Assembly (NCBI GenBank): GCA_946481625.1
Contig: CAMLOZ010000047.1
Coordinates: 1 to 11,122, forward strand
Direction: 5' to 3'
DNA: 11,122 nucleotides
Source of the DNA: an uncultured Haloferula sp.
Lineage (GTDB): Bacteria > Verrucomicrobiota > Verrucomicrobiae > Verrucomicrobiales > Akkermansiaceae
Shown: in pieces, positions 5,904 through 11,122 of the stretch
How positions within the stretch are numbered: the first letter of the stretch is position 1
Layout: every line of letters starts with the position of its first letter
The notes under the pieces: generated by a model
The model's input: the letters and a program-made list of their open reading frames with translations, nothing else
Database searches by the model: none
What the model was told of the DNA's origin: nothing
Program-made: the position numbers and the translations under genes

Positions 5904-8254
5904 CACGGAGCCTGCGTCACGAAGCCGCTCCCCACGTGCACGCGATAGTCCTTGATCCGGCCCGGATTGTTTCCGGTGCGCGGGGTGTAGCGGAAGCCGC
6001 CGATGGCGGTCTTCGCGCCGAGGTCGATCACGAGCTGGTGCGGGTAGGGCGGCTGCGCGGTCTTCCACTCGGAATGCCAGAAGTCCGCGGTCTGGCCGTT
6101 GATCGCGTTCGAGGCGGAGCCGTCTTCGCCGACCAGCTCCTCGCTGTCCACGTAGGCGATGGTCCAGCTCGCATGGGAGATCGAGTTGCCGGAAGGATCG
6201 AGCAGGTCGAGCTCGGCGATGGCGGCGTAGGGTTTGCCGTCGTGCGCGTTCAGCGCCTCGAGCACGAATTGCGATCCTTCCAGCGGCTTTGCAAACTTCA
6301 CTTCTTGCGCTTCGCTTCCGGCTGCGAAGCTGCCGCTTAGGTCCGGCTTGTGACTGCCGAGGTCCAGCGTGCCCTTCTTGGTTCCCTTGCGGGCAAAATC
6401 GCATTCGGGATGAAGCTCGTCGAGGATCGGCTTGGCGAGGCCCGCGATCACCGGTTCGCGTGGCCCTGTTAGATCGAGCACGACCACTTCGTTGTCGCCT
6501 GCCTTCAACCACGCGCCGGGTAGATAGGCGGTCTGCGTCGGGCCGATATTCCAGTGTCTCGCGAGGCAATGGCCGTTCACCCAGACCACGCCTTTCCCCC
6601 AGGTGCGGAGATCGAGGAAGGTATCGGCCGCCTTCGCGAGCTTGAAGCTGCCGCGCCAAAATTTCGGGCCGGTTTCCTCCCTCGCCGCAGGTTTCCATTT
6701 CAGGGAGGAGAGGAAGGAGGGAGCGTCGAGCTTGAGCGGAAAGACTTCCCACACCCCTTTGACCTCGCTCGTCTTCGTGCCCTCCACAAGCTGCACCTTG
6801 CCATGGATGCCCTTGCGGTCGTGGATCTCGGTGCCGAAGTTCACGTGGCCCATGGCTTCGACGAGGATGTCGAGCTGTGCGGGGGCTTTCCGTTCCGGGA
6901 GGTTCACGTGGAAGCGCCGCGAGCGGCGGTCCATGATGCCGACCTCCCTGCCGTCGAGAAACACCCAGGCGAAGTCGTGGACTTGGTCGAGCTGGAGCTT
7001 CGCGGCCGGACCTGCGGGAAGTGCCGTACGATAGACGATGCAGCCGTGGCCTTGGTCGTAGGCTTCCATATGACGCGGCGCGCTGTCCTTGATGGCTGCG
7101 GGAAGGTTTGCGAACAGGTCCGCCGTTTCCGTCAGCTTGAAGGAGGGCACCTCGACCACCGGCATCGGCGCGGGCGGGTCGGAGAGTTTTTCGCCCGGCA
7201 GCAGGAAGCGCGACATGAGTTTGCGCGTCCGCTCGAACTTGTCGCCGATCCAGCCCGCTTCGCTGATCGGGGCATCGTAGTCGTAGCTGCTGGTGTCCGG
7301 CTTGAAGGGCCGGTCGGCACCGGCCCACAAGCCGAAGGAAGTCCCGCCGTGCGCCATGTAGATGCTGAAGGAAGCGCCTTCCTTGAGCATGTATTCGAGG
7401 TCCGCGAGATAGCTGTCGGTCTTGCCGAGGTGATGCGGTGCGCCCCACGTATCGAACCATCCCGGATAGAACTCACCGCACATCAGCGGTCCGGTCGGCT
7501 GCACCTCGCGCAGCTTCTTGAAACCGTTCGCGGGATCGCTGCCGAAGTTCACCACGTTGAAGAGATCATCGCGGCGGCCGTTCTTGAGGTTGCCGGTCGG
7601 ATTGCAGGCGAAGAGCGGGATATCAAAGCCCGCATCGATCGTGGCCTGGCGCATGCGGCCCATGTATTCGGCGTCCTTGCCGTAGAAGCCGTATTCGTTT
7701 TCCACCTGCGCCATCAGGATCGGTCCGCCTTTGGTCACCTGGAGCGGTCCCAGCACGCGGCCGACTTCCGCGAGCCACGCCTTGCTCGCGGCCATGAAGT
7801 CGGGGTCCTGCGAACGCAGCGCGATGTCCGGCTTCTTCAGCAGCCACCAGGGAAGGCCGCCGCCATCCCACTCGGCACACGCATAGGGACCGGGGCGCAG
7901 GATCACCCAGAGGCCTTCTTCCTGCGCGAGGCGGCAGAACTCGGCCGCATCCGCCTGGCCCTCCCAGTTGTATTCGCCTTTCTCGAACTCGTGGAGATTC
8001 CAAAAAAGATAGGCGCAGACGGCATTCAGGCCCATCGCCTTGCAGAGCTGCAGGCGGTGCCGCCAATACTCCTTCGGCACGCGGGCGAAGTGGAGTTCGC
8101 CGCAACGGATCTGCAGCCGCTCGCCATCAAGCAGAAGGTCCGTTTCGCCGATCTCGAAACGATGCTTCGGGGCCGCCGCGGCTTGGGCGAGAGAGGAAGT
8201 CGGAAGGGTGGCCGAGAGGCCGAGAGCCAGTGCGAGGATCGGAAAGGGCTTCAT
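5903..8254 (-). CDS. Secreted beta-galactosidase, glycoside hydrolase family 35, with C-terminal discoidin-like region
   Basis: The protein has 783 residues from the ATG at 8254. A classical signal peptide (KPFPILALALGLSAT, likely cleavage after SLAQA, residue 25) decides this start; the frame continues upstream to an ATG at 8281 and a TTG at 8398. The GH35 barrel covers about 30-355: CGELHFARVPKEYW (51-64), LRPGPYACAEWDGGGLPWWL (119-138), QVENEYG with E187 as probable acid/base, and CGEFYPGWFDTWG with E261 as probable nucleophile. GH35 enzymes are retaining and remove terminal beta-linked galactose. A beta-sandwich with WVNGHCLARHWNIGPTQT (558-575) matches the galactose-binding-like domain of the family. 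The end (about 665-783) has DFWHSEW and LVIDLGAKTAIGGFRYTPR, as in F5/8 type C (discoidin) domains, but stops soon after KDYRVHVG. The product should be periplasmic or extracellular. It converges with chrA, 40 bp apart. Confidence 0.95.
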   Translation of the reverse strand: MKPFPILALALGLSATLPTSSLAQAAAAPKHRFEIGETDLLLDGERLQIRCGELHFARVPKEYWRHRLQLCKAMGLNAVCAYLFWNLHEFEKGEYNWEGQADAAEFCRLAQEEGLWVILRPGPYACAEWDGGGLPWWLLKKPDIALRSQDPDFMAASKAWLAEVGRVLGPLQVTKGGPILMAQVENEYGFYGKDAEYMGRMRQATIDAGFDIPLFACNPTGNLKNGRRDDLFNVVNFGSDPANGFKKLREVQPTGPLMCGEFYPGWFDTWGAPHHLGKTDSYLADLEYMLKEGASFSIYMAHGGTSFGLWAGADRPFKPDTSSYDYDAPISEAGWIGDKFERTRKLMSRFLLPGEKLSDPPAPMPVVEVPSFKLTETADLFANLPAAIKDSAPRHMEAYDQGHGCIVYRTALPAGPAAKLQLDQVHDFAWVFLDGREVGIMDRRSRRFHVNLPERKAPAQLDILVEAMGHVNFGTEIHDRKGIHGKVQLVEGTKTSEVKGVWEVFPLKLDAPSFLSSLKWKPAAREETGPKFWRGSFKLAKAADTFLDLRTWGKGVVWVNGHCLARHWNIGPTQTAYLPGAWLKAGDNEVVVLDLTGPREPVIAGLAKPILDELHPECDFARKGTKKGTLDLGSHKPDLSGSFAAGSEAQEVKFAKPLEGSQFVLEALNAHDGKPYAAIAELDLLDPSGNSISHASWTIAYVDSEELVGEDGSASNAINGQTADFWHSEWKTAQPPYPHQLVIDLGAKTAIGGFRYTPRTGNNPGRIKDYRVHVGSGFVTQAP

Positions 8255-8502
8255 AACAAAGGTCGTCCGTTTGGGAATCATACAAGTCCCGCCACCGGCT
8301 TGGAAAGCCTTCTCGTGGAGGAAAGGCCCAGCCCCGATCCCGCCATTGGCCGAAGGAAGAGCCGGTTCTTCACAAACGTCCCTGCCCGTGGTTTCCAAGT
8401 GTATGTTCTGGTCGTGGGATGGCGCAATCGTGCAGGGTTTGCGAAGTGCGGAGGGAAGCGGATTGGCCGTCGGCTGGCGTTTGCTAAGCTGGCCTTCCTT
8501 GC
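8255..8502. promoter_or_regulatory. Divergent intergenic region between the GH35 and GIY-YIG genes
   Basis: These 248 bases separate two divergently read genes, so both promoters should lie here; that is inference from layout. On the minus strand a poor candidate for GH35 is TTGCGC, an 18-nt spacer, then TACACT (complement of 8398-8403). On the plus strand TTGGCC, 16 nt, then TAAGCT is an equally poor candidate for the nuclease. An imperfect hairpin (8301-8330) lies in the likely GH35 leader. No operator or riboswitch is recognised. Confidence 0.35.
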
Positions 8503-9333
8503 ATGAGCCCGAACCCGAACCTCGCCCGTTCCAAGCAGCCGGGGCTGTTCTCCTTGGAGAACGTCCTGACGCAGCGGTTCGGGCGGGAATTCTTCGCAGC
8601 GCTCCCGGAGCAACCGGGAGTGTACTTCTTTTCCGATGCGGTGGGAAAGCTCCTCTATATCGGTCAGTCGGCCAGCCTGCGGGGGCGGATAGGGAGTTAC
8701 CGGCATGTGGTGGAAGGTCGGCATCCGAAACGGACGCTGCGGCTGGTTTCGCGCATCCATCGGATCGAGTGGGAGATCTGCGGTTCGCCCTCGGGAGCCG
8801 TCGCGCGTGAGAGCGAGTTGCTCCTCCAGCACCGGCCTCCGTTCAATCGCGCGGGTGTTTGGATCGGACAGCCGTGGTGGCTTGAGGGCCGGGTGGCATC
8901 GGGCCGGTTGCAACTCCAGATGCAGCGGCAAAGCGGCGGGATCGGCCCGCTATCTCCCGGTTTCCGCCATGTCTTCGGAGTGCTCGCGCGGTGTGTGTAT
9001 CGGGTCGCTTGCCCGGATTCGCCCATTCACCGTTACCCCTGCGGCCTGATCAGGGCGGCAACGCCGCTTGGCTTGTCATTGGCATTGCCGAACGTTGCCC
9101 GGGCTTGGGCGCTATTCGGGAACGCAGCGCGGGGAGAAGCGGCGGAACTGCTCGCCCTTCTCGACGCGATGGCACCCTCCGCCTCACTTCCGGAGCAGGA
9201 ATTCTGGACGGATCAGCGCGATCAGATCGAGACCTACGCCGCGAAGGCGGGGCGGGTCTTGCTGCCTCCCAGCGGAGGGCCGATCGATCCAAGCTGCCTG
9301 CCGCTCGAGTTGCCTTTCGGGATCTGGGGCTAA
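8503..9333 (+). CDS. GIY-YIG nuclease domain protein (UvrC/Cho-type N-terminus), unassigned C-terminus
   Basis: The protein has 276 residues. Residues 36-117 form a GIY-YIG domain of the UvrC/Cho kind: GVYFF (39-43), LLYIGQSASLRGRIGSY (50-66) with the conserved arginine at 60, E103 in AVARESELLLQ, which aligns with the catalytic glutamate of UvrC, and RPPFNRAG with N115. The set Tyr, Tyr, Arg, Glu, Asn is complete, so the domain should cut DNA with a metal ion. Unlike UvrC it has no UvrB-binding, RNase H-like or helix-hairpin-helix region. The C-terminal 155 residues are unrecognised; they contain Cys164, Cys170 and Cys180 and a helix-like segment ALPNVARAWALFGNAARGEAAELLALL. This may be a diverged version of the region after the nuclease domain in Cho. 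DNA repair is a guess. The ATG at 8503 lacks a Shine-Dalgarno sequence. The gene converges with GH43, 8 bp apart. Confidence 0.88.
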   Translation: MSPNPNLARSKQPGLFSLENVLTQRFGREFFAALPEQPGVYFFSDAVGKLLYIGQSASLRGRIGSYRHVVEGRHPKRTLRLVSRIHRIEWEICGSPSGAVARESELLLQHRPPFNRAGVWIGQPWWLEGRVASGRLQLQMQRQSGGIGPLSPGFRHVFGVLARCVYRVACPDSPIHRYPCGLIRAATPLGLSLALPNVARAWALFGNAARGEAAELLALLDAMAPSASLPEQEFWTDQRDQIETYAAKAGRVLLPPSGGPIDPSCLPLELPFGIWG

Positions 9334-9341
9334 AATGCTAC

Positions 9342-10919
9342 TTATTCGATCGCTTTCAATTCCACGCTTTCGAAGCGGGCATGGGTATCCACGACACGGA
9401 GGCCCACGGTGCCCCTCGGATAGGTGTCGTCCTTGGCGGTTAGGACCACCTTGCCATCGAGCGTGACGGTGAATCCGGAGCCCTTGGCGGCGACACTCAA
9501 ATCGACGGGTTTCGAGGTGTCGCAGGTGACCGGTGCACGTGCGATCTCCTTCCAGTCCGAGCCATCCGTTTTTCCAAGTACGACGGTCTTCGTACCGGGG
9601 ATGATTCCCGCGAAGTAGCCGCGCTGTGCATCGAAGCCCACGGACGGGTCCTTCATGCGGAACAACAGGCCCGCATCGCGGTCGCCCTTCACGAAGGAGA
9701 TCCGGGTGCTGGCCTTGAAATCCGAGAACTCGCCGCCATCCAGAACCAGCTTTTCGCCGCTGCGATAGTCGTTCACCGGGTCCTTCGGCACGACACCGAG
9801 CTCGACGCCATCCGTCGTCACGGCGAGGAACTGCTGGTGCCCGTAGTAGGAGAAGGGGGCCAGATCCTTTTCGCTGCGGAAGGAGATCGAGAGCGGGAGC
9901 TTGGGAGACGGCATCTTCTCTCCCGATGGGCGCTCGATGGACGAGCCGGGAGCGACGGGTTGGCCGAAGTCCGGGAAGCCCGACTTGAAGGTGAAGGGCT
10001 GGACGAAGATGGAGCGCTTCCAGTTGCCGCCGCGGTCGCGCTTGGCGTGATAGACGTGCCACCATTCCTTGCCGTCCGGGCTTTTCACGAAGCCGCCGTG
10101 TCCCGTGCCGAAGGTGCTGTCATTTCCGCGGAAGGCAGGCTCGGGATGCTTTTCCCACGAGGCGGGATCCAGCGGATCCTTGCCGGTCAACTCCATGATT
10201 CCGAGCTTGTAGGTCGGCAGCCAGGAGGCGGCGGTGGAATAGACCAGGAAGGTGCGGCCGTCATGCTCCAGGATCTGCGGGCCTTCCGCGAGGCCGCGGG
10301 AGCTCTCCTTCTCTTCCGTGCGCTCCCAGAGGTAGGTGTCGTTCTTCGCGAGCTGCACGCGCGGGCCGGCGAGTTCCACCGGCGACTTCATCGGTGCAAT
10401 GTAGAGGTACTGGTTGTCACTGCCCGGTTTGTCCCAGCCGGACCAGACTGCGTAGAGCTTGCCGCCGGATTTGAAGGCGACCATGTCGATGGCCCAGATG
10501 TTCGGGGACTTTCCGTCGGCACCCTCGCCGGTCGCGAAAGGACCGTGGAACTTGTAGGGACCGAGCGGATCGGAGCCCTCGGACTCCAAGGCGTAGGCCA
10601 GATGGTTCGCATTGTTCCCGTCCGAGGCGGCGACATAGATGTAGAACTTGCCGTCGATGAACTGGAGTTCAGGCGCCCACACTTCCCTCGAGTACGGGCC
10701 GGTTTCCGGAGCTTTCCACACCACGCGGGGAGTGCCGAGCGAAGTCAGGCGATCCGAGATCCACAAGGTCACGCCGCGGTTTCCCGCCGACTGGCACCAG
10801 ATGTACTTCTCGCCATGGCGGATGACGCAGGGGTCCGCCCCTTCCGCGATGGGATTGACGAAGGTATCGGCGGGCGACGTGGACAGGAAGCAGGCGGAGA
10901 GAAGGAGGGTGCGGAGCAT
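9342..10919 (-). CDS. Secreted glycoside hydrolase family 43, probable alpha-L-arabinofuranosidase, with C-terminal jelly-roll module
   Basis: The protein has 525 residues. The first 17 form a signal peptide (LRTLLLSACFLSTSPA), with likely cleavage after Ala17. The five-bladed GH43 domain spans about 20-330. The three acidic residues of this inverting family are visible: D29 in EGADPCVIRHG (general base), D145 in IWAIDMVAF (pKa modulator) and E212 in LAEGPQIL (general acid). WAPELQF (81-87), DGNNANHLAYALES (100-113) and GHGGFVKSPDGKEWWHVYHA (273-292, H274 likely near a metal) also fit. DGNNANH and the IAPM segment resemble exo-acting alpha-L-arabinofuranosidases of GH43, but xylosidase activity cannot be excluded. 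Residues about 345-525 form a second module with DAGLLFRMKDPSVGFDAQRG and GTVGLRVVDTHARF, like DUF1080/LamG-type beta-sandwiches that may bind sugar. The ATG at 10919 has AAGGA only 2 nt upstream, too close for an ideal ribosome site. Confidence 0.93.
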   Translation of the reverse strand: MLRTLLLSACFLSTSPADTFVNPIAEGADPCVIRHGEKYIWCQSAGNRGVTLWISDRLTSLGTPRVVWKAPETGPYSREVWAPELQFIDGKFYIYVAASDGNNANHLAYALESEGSDPLGPYKFHGPFATGEGADGKSPNIWAIDMVAFKSGGKLYAVWSGWDKPGSDNQYLYIAPMKSPVELAGPRVQLAKNDTYLWERTEEKESSRGLAEGPQILEHDGRTFLVYSTAASWLPTYKLGIMELTGKDPLDPASWEKHPEPAFRGNDSTFGTGHGGFVKSPDGKEWWHVYHAKRDRGGNWKRSIFVQPFTFKSGFPDFGQPVAPGSSIERPSGEKMPSPKLPLSISFRSEKDLAPFSYYGHQQFLAVTTDGVELGVVPKDPVNDYRSGEKLVLDGGEFSDFKASTRISFVKGDRDAGLLFRMKDPSVGFDAQRGYFAGIIPGTKTVVLGKTDGSDWKEIARAPVTCDTSKPVDLSVAAKGSGFTVTLDGKVVLTAKDDTYPRGTVGLRVVDTHARFESVELKAIE

Positions 10920-11122
10920 GGTCCTTCGGGATAGTTGCGGGGGTGGGAGGCGGCAACTTGAAATTGGGCCTTTAGGGAGCTTCCCCGCCCAAGTCAGGAC
11001 GGAGCTGTTGGTCTGCCCGGGGAGGTCACCGTACGTTTCTCTGGCGGGATTGCCCTCCGGGCCATGCCAGTTTGCGGCTGCGCCGGGGAGATGACGTCGC
11101 TAGCGCTCCTGCCTGCATTCAA
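10920..11122. other. Upstream region of the GH43 gene, no gene seen
   Basis: The 203 bases to the right edge hold no coding sequence I trust. On the minus strand CTGACT, 17 nt, then TAAAGG is a poor promoter candidate for the GH43 gene. Read-through from a gene beyond the edge cannot be excluded. No repeat or RNA gene is recognised. Confidence 0.4.

Noticed and set aside
5853..7460. 535-codon minus-strand frame overlapping the GH35 gene
   Set aside because: It is a frame-shifted reading of the GH35 gene, very rich in Arg, Pro and Gly with no motifs, and the GH35 frame itself is unbroken.
8255..8398. Upstream extension of the GH35 protein to a TTG at 8398
   Set aside because: It would bury the signal peptide behind 48 non-conserved residues. 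The ATG at 8281 would add only nine residues and remains a minor alternative.
6554..8506. 650-codon open frame on the plus strand opposite the GH35 gene
   Set aside because: It is antisense to a gene with full GH35 catalytic motifs and a signal peptide. Its translation shows no domain, and long antisense frames are expected in GC-rich DNA with biased third positions.
9837..10934. 365-codon open frame on the plus strand opposite the GH43 gene
   Set aside because: The opposite strand encodes clear GH43 motifs; this frame's composition looks like an antisense shadow.
1..11122. Defence island, toxin-antitoxin, CRISPR or mobile element
   Set aside because: No repeats, transposase, integrase or known defence genes were seen. 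The GIY-YIG protein resembles repair nucleases more than homing or restriction enzymes and has no partner gene here.

Overview
The window is high-GC bacterial DNA, roughly 60-65% GC by eye. It most likely comes from the Verrucomicrobiota, in or near Verrucomicrobiaceae (Luteolibacter-like). That placement is an inference from three things: the adjacent PSD1/DUF1553 and DUF1501 genes, a pair expanded in the Planctomycetes-Verrucomicrobia-Chlamydiae (PVC) lineage; the secreted carbohydrate-active enzymes; and start codons that mostly lack a good Shine-Dalgarno sequence. No rRNA, tRNA, CRISPR array, insertion sequence or phage gene was seen.

Layout: (1) 1-3132, plus strand: the 3' part of a PSD1/DUF1553 gene whose reading frame is open to the left edge, then a complete DUF1501 gene with a twin-arginine leader, 7 bp apart. 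A perfect 12-bp hairpin follows 18 nt after the second stop codon. (2) 3386-5862, plus strand: a class I/II PLP-dependent aminotransferase and a two-domain ChrA-type chromate transporter, 8 bp apart and probably co-transcribed. (3) 5903-8254, minus strand: a secreted family 35 beta-galactosidase with a C-terminal discoidin-like region. (4) 8503-9333, plus strand: a stand-alone UvrC/Cho-type GIY-YIG nuclease with a C-terminal half I do not recognise. (5) 9342-10919, minus strand: a secreted family 43 glycoside hydrolase, probably an exo-acting alpha-L-arabinofuranosidase, with a C-terminal jelly-roll-like module.

How they may work together: the GH35 and GH43 enzymes could release galactose and arabinose from arabinogalactan, arabinan or pectin side chains outside the cytoplasm. 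PSD1/DUF1501 pairs are exported proteins often found in polysaccharide-degrading PVC bacteria, but their biochemistry is poorly defined. The aminotransferase-ChrA pair and the GIY-YIG nuclease have no obvious link to glycan use. The region reads as ordinary chromosomal genes. I found no convincing undescribed multi-gene system. The most open items are the unassigned C-terminal half of the nuclease, the role of the PSD1-DUF1501 pair, and the aminotransferase-ChrA pairing.
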